Origin: JAAAOH01 sp041686235
Lineage (GTDB): Bacteria > Spirochaetota > Spirochaetia > DSM-27196 > PWMO01
Reading direction: 5' to 3'
DNA length: 64,000 nt
Assembly: GCA_041686235.1 (NCBI GenBank)
Contig: JAWLED010000002.1
Coordinates: 19,511-83,510, forward strand
The notes under the pieces are model-generated. The model made no database searches. It was given only the letters and a program-made list of their open reading frames with translations, and was not told where the DNA came from. Numbering within the stretch: the stretch's first letter is position 1; the number at the start of each line of letters is the position of its first letter. The translations under genes were made by a program, and so were the position numbers. Shown here piece by piece: positions 26,167 through 32,293 of the stretch.

Positions 26167-26661
26167 TTATCGGCGGGCGCGGCTTGCGGGACCGCGACAG
26201 AGCGTGCAGCCCAACACATGGACATGGTTTCGCGGCTTTCTTGTGAACATCCGGGCGATGACGTAATCTTGTTCGCCGAGCTTTCGGTCGCATACGGGGC
26301 AATAGCGGGGGTATTGATCGTTGGCCGGATAGCAGTAGGGGCAACCGTACATATATGCGAGCGTGTCGTCCTGTGACGTCCGTTCGGGCTGTTTGGGCTC
26401 CTGCGATACGTCCTCCACGGACGAGGTACTCACTGCCTCCTCTGCGGAAGTCTGCGCGCGCCCGCCCGAGTAGACCACCGTGTGCAGCCGCTCCCCGCGG
26501 CGGAGCATGGTGCTGCAGAGCGGGCAGGGTTTGAGCACCTCGAAGGAGTCTCTGCTGCGTTTGGCCATGCGATTGGCAAGGAACGAGTAGTCGGTGTCAC
26601 GCAGTTTGATGATGGTGTAAACGAGGTAGCCCACGATTCCTGCGAGCACCGTTAAGACCAA
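26167..26661 (-). CDS. Membrane-anchored zinc-ribbon protein
   Basis: About 164 residues: one N-terminal helix ('MVLTVLAGIVGYLVYTII') followed by a soluble part with four CxxC knuckles, 'CPLC' (about 46), 'CPYC' (about 109), 'CPVC' (about 121) and 'CTLC' (near the C-terminus), which would bind two zinc ions. A Ser/Glu-rich linker separates the first from the rest. Function is unknown. The only start codon found is TTG 26661 without a well-spaced ribosome binding site, so the start is uncertain; the open frame continues upstream toward the divergent rsmI. It may be co-transcribed with hinT. Confidence 0.65.
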   Translation of the reverse strand: MVLTVLAGIVGYLVYTIIKLRDTDYSFLANRMAKRSRDSFEVLKPCPLCSTMLRRGERLHTVVYSGGRAQTSAEEAVSTSSVEDVSQEPKQPERTSQDDTLAYMYGCPYCYPANDQYPRYCPVCDRKLGEQDYVIARMFTRKPRNHVHVLGCTLCRGPASRARR

Positions 26662-26724
26662 TAAATAGATACCACGCCTCCCTTCGATTATCCCTACATG
26701 ATAGCGTATCCGCTCGTCTACGGG

Positions 26725-26730
26725 TATAGT
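26725..26730 (+). promoter_or_regulatory. -10 box of rsmI, leaderless type
   Basis: TATAGT ends 6 nt before ATG 26737, the same spacing as at 23448, 34926 and 46447. No convincing -35 was found. Confidence 0.4.
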
Positions 26731-26736
26731 CGGACC

Positions 26737-27417
26737 ATGGACGGACTGTACATCGTTGCAACGCCGATTGGCAATCTCGAGGACATAACCTACCGCGCCG
26801 TGCGTGTTTTGGGCGAGGCAGATTTCCTACTGGCCGAAGATACGCGTCATACCCGCAAGCTTCTCTCACATTTTGGAATTCATGCCGAGGTTCTGAGCTG
26901 TAGGGCTCAAAATGAAGCCAAGGTAGCCGATACATGTATTAAGCGGCTTGAAGTTGGTGAGACAGCTGCTTATGTGAGTGATGCCGGAACACCGGGATTG
27001 AGCGACCCGGGAAGTGTTCTTGCCGCAAGAGTACGGGAGGCCGGGTACCCGGTGCGGCCGATACCGGGACCGTCGGCGTTGGCAGCCATTGTGAGTGTCG
27101 GCGGCTACGGTGGCAAGGGTCTGCGTTTCGACGGGTTTCTTTCTCCCAAGGGTGGGAAGCGACGGCGTCGGCTTGGAGAATTGCTTGAGAGCGGGGAGGC
27201 ATTCGTGCTCTACGAGTCTCCCTATCGGGTGGTGAAGTTACTCGAGGATCTCGCGGGTCTCGAGCCGCAACGACGAGTATTAGTAGGACGGGAAATGACC
27301 AAATGGTACGAAGAGTTCCTCGAAGGGAAAGCCGATGAGATCGCCTCACAGCTACAGGAGCGTGGACAGCCAAAAGGAGAGTTTTCACTCCTTGTCGGCC
27401 CGCGTAAAAAGAGTTAA
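26737..27417 (+). CDS. rsmI: 16S rRNA 2'-O-ribose C1402 methyltransferase
   Basis: 226 residues of the SAM-dependent tetrapyrrole-methylase fold. RsmI methylates the ribose of C1402 in the ribosomal P site. Signature motifs: 'LYIVATPIGNLEDITYRA', 'AEDTRHTRKLL', 'VSDAGTPGLSDPG', 'PIPGPSALAAIVSVGG', 'FDGFLSPKGGKRR', 'ESPYRV' and 'GREMTKWYEEF'. It is slightly shorter than E. coli RsmI, which has a C-terminal extension. ATG 26737 is the family start; an upstream in-frame ATG at 26698 would add 13 residues across the -10 box. The stop codon lies within the sigma-28-type promoter of the next gene. Confidence 0.95.
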   Translation: MDGLYIVATPIGNLEDITYRAVRVLGEADFLLAEDTRHTRKLLSHFGIHAEVLSCRAQNEAKVADTCIKRLEVGETAAYVSDAGTPGLSDPGSVLAARVREAGYPVRPIPGPSALAAIVSVGGYGGKGLRFDGFLSPKGGKRRRRLGELLESGEAFVLYESPYRVVKLLEDLAGLEPQRRVLVGREMTKWYEEFLEGKADEIASQLQERGQPKGEFSLLVGPRKKS

Positions 27418-27441
27418 GATAGGGATGGAGCGTGCCGATAC
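27415..27441 (+). promoter_or_regulatory. Sigma-28 (FliA)-type promoter for the flgM-like gene
   Basis: TAAGATAG (27415-27422), 11 bp, GCCGATAC (27434-27441). The enteric sigma-28 consensus is TAAAGTTT-N11-GCCGATAA, so the -10 matches at 7 of 8 positions with exact spacing. It overlaps the rsmI stop and lies 26 nt before ATG 27468. Confidence 0.65.
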
Positions 27442-27467
27442 CATAAAGGGGAAGGGAAGGTTCTTGC

Positions 27468-27752
27468 ATGACCATTGAGCCACTTGGTCCAATAGATCCA
27501 ATTCACAAACTCAACCAAGCGGGGAAAACCGCTCCGAGGCAAAAGCCGGAGGGGAAGGACAGTGTGTCGTTCTCCGACGAGGCGCGTCTCAAGGCTGAGG
27601 TCTACCGCATTTCCGAAGAGGTCAAGGCCACCGAAGATGTACGTGCGGATCGAGTGGCGGAAGTGAAGGAAAAGCTTCAGGACCCGAACTACATCGACGA
27701 CGATGTCTTGGATACCGTGGCCGACCGCATTATGGACATGCTCGACATCTAA
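27468..27752 (+). CDS. flgM: FlgM-like anti-sigma-28 factor
   Basis: 94 residues, the size of FlgM, which binds sigma-28 and is exported when the flagellar hook is complete. The flexible N-terminus ('PIDPIHKLNQAGKT') is followed by 'DSVSFSDEARLKAEVY' and a C-terminal helical part 'VRADRVAEVKEKLQDPNYIDDDVLDTVADRI', matching the FlgM pattern 'R..KV..ik..i..G.Y.id...vA'. AAGGGAAGG precedes the ATG. The sigma-28-type promoter upstream supports the identity: FlgM expression from its target sigma factor gives feedback. No other flagellar genes are in the window. A terminator follows. Confidence 0.78.
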   Translation: MTIEPLGPIDPIHKLNQAGKTAPRQKPEGKDSVSFSDEARLKAEVYRISEEVKATEDVRADRVAEVKEKLQDPNYIDDDVLDTVADRIMDMLDI

Positions 27753-27811
27753 TCTTGGACGCGTCGGACGCTACCATGTGTAACCGTACCGGGGAGCCAT
27801 CTATCCGAAAA

Positions 27812-27847
27812 AGCGCAGATGTTGTGTATGCGTCTGTGCTTTTTTTG
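27812..27847 (+). terminator. Rho-independent terminator after flgM
   Basis: Stem AGCGCAGA (27812-27819) with TCTGTGCT (27833-27840), one G-U pair, 13-nt loop, followed by seven T (27841-27847). Confidence 0.8.
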
Positions 27848-27860
27848 TGTACACACGCCC

Positions 27861-29009
27861 ATGAATGACTTCGTCTTCACGCTTCCTGCATCAGTAACCT
27901 TTGGAAATGACACCGTTAACCGCGTCGCTCAAGTTGCGTCTCAGTTCGGAACTCGCGCCATGTTGGTATCCGAGCCCGTGCAGCGCGAGGAGGGTGTGGT
28001 CGGCCGCATCGAGAACCTGTTCGAGAGACAAGGCAACAGCCTCATCGTTCATGCCGACCTTCCGTGGCGTACAAATACCGCGACGATTCTCGAGCTCGTA
28101 TCTCTCGCTCGTGCCAGCCGAACGCAGGTAATCGTGGGGCTCGGGGGCATGCGGGTGCTTGCCGCCGCTCGGGCAACGGCGGTTGTGGCCCCCCCGTCAA
28201 ACTCCCTCTATCGCATGCTCGAAGGGGAAGCCCCGGTCGACAAGTCCCTTCCATTCATCGAGATTCCCACGAGCTTCAGAGATCACTTCATGTTCAAAAG
28301 TCGCTTCGTGGTAACCGAGGCGCAGAGCCGAACCGCCCGTGTGATCGCCGCAGAACGCGCGCCCGCTCGCTCCGTTCTCTTCGATCCCAAACTGGCAATG
28401 CCGCTGTCCACAAAATATGCCGCCTCCATCATGATGGACATTCTGTTGGCATCCATCGAAGGGTACCTGTCCACTCGCAGTGCGTTTCTCTCCGACACCC
28501 TGTTTCTGCGCGCGATCGATACGGTGAAGGAAGGCGTCGACGGTCTATTGCGAAGTGCCGATGCGGTGAGACCGCGCGAGCGTGCCGCCGAAGCAGGGCT
28601 CCTTGCCGGCGTCGGTCTCTCGATCAGTAGCCAAGGGGTGGGCGGTGCACTGGTCTATGCAATAAACAGCCGATTCGGTGTGCCAAAGTCCTGGCTGGCA
28701 ACCACGCTCTTGCCCCACGTGTTGGACTACCACGCGGGGGTCAGACCGGAAAAGGTCGCGAAAATTGCGCGCGCCCTCGGCGAGGACATCCCCGGCATTA
28801 GCAATGAGGACGATGCCAAGCAGGCCTCGACCGTTACCAGGCGGCTGATCGGCAAACTCGACTTGCCGGCTCGCCTGCAGGCCTTTGACCTCTCACTCGA
28901 CGACATGGTCGAGGTAGCCGACGTCGCGTCACAGTTCGAGATGGTGGGCCACGCGCCGGTCGCATTTTCCCGTCAGGACCTCTACGACTTGCTGAAACAA
29001 GCGATGTAA
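27861..29009 (+). CDS. Iron-alcohol-dehydrogenase homologue without metal ligands
   Basis: 382 residues with the length and order of type III (Fe) alcohol dehydrogenases: N-terminal Rossmann-like half, 'EIPTSFRDHF' in place of 'PTTAGTGSE', and a helical C-terminal half with 'LLPHVLDYH'. The active site is not conserved. In FucO numbering the ligands are D196, H200, H263, H277; here Asp193 remains, the next is Ala197, no His occurs in 255-275, and the last is Lys276. The nucleotide loop GGGSxxD is 'GLGGMRVLA'. It is probably a non-enzymatic or repurposed protein. ATG 27861 is chosen by homology; no ribosome binding site is seen, and the terminator T-tract ends 13 nt upstream. Confidence 0.75.
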   Translation: MNDFVFTLPASVTFGNDTVNRVAQVASQFGTRAMLVSEPVQREEGVVGRIENLFERQGNSLIVHADLPWRTNTATILELVSLARASRTQVIVGLGGMRVLAAARATAVVAPPSNSLYRMLEGEAPVDKSLPFIEIPTSFRDHFMFKSRFVVTEAQSRTARVIAAERAPARSVLFDPKLAMPLSTKYAASIMMDILLASIEGYLSTRSAFLSDTLFLRAIDTVKEGVDGLLRSADAVRPRERAAEAGLLAGVGLSISSQGVGGALVYAINSRFGVPKSWLATTLLPHVLDYHAGVRPEKVAKIARALGEDIPGISNEDDAKQASTVTRRLIGKLDLPARLQAFDLSLDDMVEVADVASQFEMVGHAPVAFSRQDLYDLLKQAM

Positions 29010-29017
29010 CCGAGCCG

Positions 29018-29839
29018 ATGATCACGATCCGAAAGCTCGCTTCCCTACCTCGAAAGACACGGTTGAGAAAGATCGTCGCACTTCTCAGCGGGCTCGAGCG
29101 TGAATGCCTATCGGGCGGGGCGATAGACGTGCGTTATGTGCGCGAGATGGCCGGTCTCCTCCGTGACGATGAGCGCCTCGGTGAGCCGTTGCGCACGAGC
29201 GCCGCGCGGATGGGACGGCTTGCGCCGACCACGGAGAGCGCGCGCGTCTGCCGCGAAATCGACGCCGTGCGCCACGCGTTGCGTGCCGAATTGGGGCAGG
29301 AGCCCGCCGAGTGGGATCTCATAGCGCCTGATAGGGGCACGCTCGATGAATCGGTGAGGCACATACGGGACTTCTCCGTGTATCTTGAAGATATCCGCTC
29401 GCCCTATAACGTGGGTGCAATCTTTCGTACTGCCGAATCGTTCGGCGTGCGCGAGATCTTTCTATCGCCGCAGACACCGAGAGCCGATCATCCGCGCGCC
29501 GCTCGCTCTTCGATGGGGGCAACGGAGGTCGTGCCGTGGTCGGTGTGTGAGATCGATGAGGCCGTAGCGCGCGTTGCGCCGGCGCCCGGCTCGACTGCGG
29601 AGGTGTTTGCCCTCGAGACCGGTGGGCGGGAGCTCGAACGGGCGGTGCTGCCGGAGCCCGGTTTGGTCGTGCTCGGCTCCGAGGAGCTCGGGGTTTCACC
29701 CGAGGCGCTTTCGCTCGCTGATCGATCGGCGGGACGGGTGAGCATCTCGATGGCGGGGGCGAAAGCCTCTCTCAATGTTGCGGTTGCCTTCGGGATCCTC
29801 GCGCATTGGTGGTGGCACAAAAAAAGCCGACCGGAGTAA
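29018..29839 (+). CDS. SpoU/TrmH-family RNA 2'-O-methyltransferase
   Basis: 273 residues. The C-terminal 150 form the SPOUT fold with all three motifs: 'YLEDIRSPYNVGAIFRTAES' (motif 1), 'LVVLGSEELGVSP' (motif 2) and 'VSISMAGAKASLNVAVAFG' (motif 3). The N-terminal 120 residues are a helical, Arg-rich region without clear homology, perhaps for RNA binding. Family members methylate riboses in tRNA or rRNA; the target cannot be named. It starts 8 bp after the Fe-ADH-like gene without a ribosome binding site. Its stop codon lies in the loop of the terminator that serves the opposite-strand osmC gene. Confidence 0.85.
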   Translation: MITIRKLASLPRKTRLRKIVALLSGLERECLSGGAIDVRYVREMAGLLRDDERLGEPLRTSAARMGRLAPTTESARVCREIDAVRHALRAELGQEPAEWDLIAPDRGTLDESVRHIRDFSVYLEDIRSPYNVGAIFRTAESFGVREIFLSPQTPRADHPRAARSSMGATEVVPWSVCEIDEAVARVAPAPGSTAEVFALETGGRELERAVLPEPGLVVLGSEELGVSPEALSLADRSAGRVSISMAGAKASLNVAVAFGILAHWWWHKKSRPE

Positions 29840-29851
29840 GCTCCGGTCGGC
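29819..29851 (-). terminator. Rho-independent terminator of the grx-osmC operon
   Basis: Perfect 11-bp stem GCCGACCGGAG (29826-29836) and CTCCGGTCGGC (29841-29851), 4-nt loop. Seven A on the plus strand (29819-29825) form the T-tract on the minus strand. The loop contains the stop codon of the converging methyltransferase gene. Confidence 0.92.
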
Positions 29852-29876
29852 ACCCTGACTGAACGCAAGGAGTGAA

Positions 29877-30299
29877 TTACTCCGGATTTGTTACGATCTC
29901 ATACTCGAGGTTCGACACCTCTCTGAGCATCGCAGAAACCCCGCAATATTTCTCCTGAGAAAGTTTTACCGCCTTTTCGATCTTCTCACTATCGAGTTGG
30001 TCCCCCCTGAACACGTAGCGCAGGCGGATATCGGTGTAGGTTTTCGGGTGAGAATCCCCCACGTCTCCTTCCACTTCGACCTCGAAGCTGTCGTAGGGCA
30101 TTTGCATTTTCGACAGGATGGCCGCCACGTCCATGCCGGTGCACCCCGCGAGCGAGGTCAACATGAGCGGTTTGGGTGTGGGGCCATAGTTTTGTCCGCC
30201 AACAGACTCGTCTGCATCGAGAGGAATATTGTGCCCCTGCAGGTCGGCGTCGAACGACAATCCGTCGCGGTGGGTGATTTTTGTATGGTGTGTCGCCAT
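29877..30299 (-). CDS. OsmC/Ohr-family peroxidase-like protein
   Basis: 140 residues, the standard length. OsmC and Ohr proteins reduce organic hydroperoxides with two cysteines. Here the first lies in 'SLAGCTGMDVAAIL' (about 55) and the second in 'QEKYCGVSAML' (about 120), both at family positions. The sequence is nearer the general OsmC/YhfA group than Ohr. It lies 22 bp downstream of the glutaredoxin-like gene on the same strand and shares its promoter, which suggests that the thiol partner is encoded together with it. Terminator follows. Confidence 0.9.
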   Translation of the reverse strand: MATHHTKITHRDGLSFDADLQGHNIPLDADESVGGQNYGPTPKPLMLTSLAGCTGMDVAAILSKMQMPYDSFEVEVEGDVGDSHPKTYTDIRLRYVFRGDQLDSEKIEKAVKLSQEKYCGVSAMLREVSNLEYEIVTNPE

Positions 30300-30321
30300 C
30301 GTGTCTCCCGTCCTTTTTTGT

Positions 30322-30552
30322 TTATCTCTTCAGAGCTCGCTCGATCTCTTCTTTATTGAACCCCACGAGCACTTTACCATGTACATCGATCACCGGCACT
30401 CCCATTTGGCCGGACTTCTTTACCATTTCGTCCGCCCGACGCATGTCACGGGCAACATTATACTCGGTGAACGATATTCTGTTTTCTTTGAAGTATTTCT
30501 TTGCCGCGTTGCAGTACGCACAGGTTGGCGTAGTATAAATCTTTACAGCCAT
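30322..30552 (-). CDS. Glutaredoxin-like protein
   Basis: 76 residues. A thioredoxin-fold mini-glutaredoxin with the redox site 'TTPTCAYCNAAKKYF' (CxxC, Cys11 and Cys14), the cis-Pro in 'MGVPVIDV' and a C-terminal 'GFNKEEIERAL', as in YruB/NrdH-type glutaredoxins that reduce disulfides or donate electrons to peroxidases. GGAGAGGA precedes the ATG. First gene of an operon with osmC. The promoter is a symmetric element (30575-30603). Confidence 0.92.
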   Translation of the reverse strand: MAVKIYTTPTCAYCNAAKKYFKENRISFTEYNVARDMRRADEMVKKSGQMGVPVIDVHGKVLVGFNKEEIERALKR

Positions 30553-30574
30553 CGGTCCTCTCCGAAGTCAACGT

Positions 30575-30603
30575 ATTGTATCCTTATATTAGAAAAATAC
30601 AAT
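30575..30603 (-). promoter_or_regulatory. Symmetric promoter/operator of the grx-osmC operon
   Basis: Minus strand TTGTAT (30597-30602) and TACAAT (30575-30580... read as ATTGTA on plus) are 16 bp apart. The two boxes sit in a perfect inverted repeat, ATTGTAT (30575-30581) and ATACAAT (30597-30603), so the same element reads as a promoter in both directions. It may also be a repressor site. Confidence 0.5.
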
Positions 30604-30662
30604 ATTGATTCGGGTTCGTCAAGTTCCGCTGCACCGCAGCCTGCATGACCGCGGTAGGCTCA

Positions 30663-32195
30663 CTACGCGGTCGTGCGAGTCGTGGTATCGCTGCCGGTAG
30701 CTCGCTCGTAGGCGCGCGTGTTGGTTTTCTCGAACAGCTTGTCGAGTTTCTCTTCGACCTGGTCCAGTTGTGCTTCGTTGTTGATGTTGAAGTACTTCAG
30801 TACCCTTGGCTCGAGTTGGTCCATGCCGAGCGTTTTCTCCCCGTAATGGGTCAACCCGTTTGCAAGATACACCGTAAACACAACGTCGCGATATTCCACG
30901 GGCGCCGACCCGGGGGTGTGGTGGTATTTAATGGCCGCGATAAGCGCGTCCGGAAAGTTCCACTTCTGAGCAATCATCGCACCGATTTCCGAATGGTTGA
31001 GACCGGCGGCGAGGTCTTCGAAGATCTCTTCCGGGATACCCTTCTCTCGGCAAAAGGAGTGTATGTTCTCGATAAGGTCCGGATGGACCGACGAGAAGAT
31101 GATTTTCCCCATGTCGTGAAGGATTCCTCCCACGTACACATCGTCGAGGATTTCCTTCTTGCGCGTGACATTGCGGGCAAGCTGATACGCGTAGAACGCC
31201 GTGCGATAGGAATGTTCCCACAGCCGTTTTGTCTCGTTCGTTTCGTTACCGAGGACCTTTTGCGTACCATGGAACAGGAGGAGGTTGCGCAGTCCCCGCA
31301 TGCCGACCATTTTTACCGCCTCGACGATGTTATCCACCTTTTTGGGCAACATGAACTGCGCCGAATTGACCAGCTTGAGCAATTCCGCCGTCAACGAGGG
31401 ATCGGTACTGACTTGTCGTGCGATGTGAGCAATTTCGGAGTCCGGGTCCTCTATCATCTTCTGCAGCTCGACGATGTTTTCCGGGAATCGCGGTAGCTGC
31501 TCGACCTCTCGCACGATGCGCTGAGAGATCATGTCGAGACTTTCGAGACGAATCTGCGACATCGGGATGGTGATTCGCGCGACGGTTTCGCCGTTTCGTG
31601 CGTCGATATCGAAGGCATCTTCGTCGAGTCCCATCTTCTTGAGCATGAGGACGAGAATGACGATGCCGAGCCCGGCGCCCTCTGAGTCGTCGAGCACCGT
31701 GGTGAGCGCCTCTTCGAGGGAGTTGAACGCCCGCGACCGCGCTATGCGGTCATAGACTCGGATCTGTTCTTTTTTGGTGATCATCGTATTGTTGATGACG
31801 TAGAGATGAAGCACGCGCCCTCGTGCATGGAACACGACTTTGACGTAGAGCCCCTCTTCCTTTTGACGGTTGAGGTAATGAGAAATGTTCTCGAGGGTGT
31901 CCTGCTTGAACTGTTTCATGCCCTCCTGGTAATCCGCTTCGTCGAGGAGGTCCAAGCCGCGTTCTCTGAAGTAGACTCGTTTCGTGTTGGCTTTCTTCGC
32001 GTTGACCGCGATCTCGCGCAGACAGTACGCGAGGGCATCCTTTAGTTGCTCTTGCCCCATCTCTTTGAGGAATAGGTGCAGAATCTGCTCTAAGTAATCC
32101 TCGGTTTCGCGCGGGAGCGTATACGATTTTACCGTCAGCGGTATTGAGCTTCGTGCAGCCTTGAGTACTTTTTCTTCATCGGCTTTCTGGGGCAT
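30663..32195 (-). CDS. GHKL ATPase-like domain fused to HDOD domain
   Basis: 510 residues. The N-terminal 210 resemble a histidine-kinase-type ATPase: N-box-like 'CLREIAVNAKKAN' (about 58-70) and a glycine box 'DDSEGAGLGIVILVLMLKK' (about 168-186), without a phospho-acceptor His domain. The C-terminal 280 are an HDOD domain ('LPRFPENIVELQKM', 'LKLVNSAQFMLPKKVDNI') ending in an HD-like part with 'VGGILHDMGKIIF' and 'LNHSEIGAMIA'. HDOD proteins act in signalling and often in motility or c-di-GMP control. The ATPase-HDOD pairing suggests regulation of a partner by nucleotide binding. GGAGAG precedes the ATG. Confidence 0.8.
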   Translation of the reverse strand: MPQKADEEKVLKAARSSIPLTVKSYTLPRETEDYLEQILHLFLKEMGQEQLKDALAYCLREIAVNAKKANTKRVYFRERGLDLLDEADYQEGMKQFKQDTLENISHYLNRQKEEGLYVKVVFHARGRVLHLYVINNTMITKKEQIRVYDRIARSRAFNSLEEALTTVLDDSEGAGLGIVILVLMLKKMGLDEDAFDIDARNGETVARITIPMSQIRLESLDMISQRIVREVEQLPRFPENIVELQKMIEDPDSEIAHIARQVSTDPSLTAELLKLVNSAQFMLPKKVDNIVEAVKMVGMRGLRNLLLFHGTQKVLGNETNETKRLWEHSYRTAFYAYQLARNVTRKKEILDDVYVGGILHDMGKIIFSSVHPDLIENIHSFCREKGIPEEIFEDLAAGLNHSEIGAMIAQKWNFPDALIAAIKYHHTPGSAPVEYRDVVFTVYLANGLTHYGEKTLGMDQLEPRVLKYFNINNEAQLDQVEEKLDKLFEKTNTRAYERATGSDTTTRTTA

Positions 32196-32235
32196 GATGT
32201 AACACTCTCCAGCGCTGTTCTTTACTCTTCATATT

Positions 32236-32263
32236 AGTATATGGGGCAGTTTAACAATGTCAA
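32236..32263 (-). promoter_or_regulatory. Promoter of the HDOD gene
   Basis: Minus strand TTGACA (32258-32263), 16 bp spacer, TATACT (32236-32241), 40 nt before the ATG at 32195, with a normal ribosome binding site between. Confidence 0.65.
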
Positions 32264-32293
32264 GAAACCGTACGTCCGGCTCAGGTATCGTTC

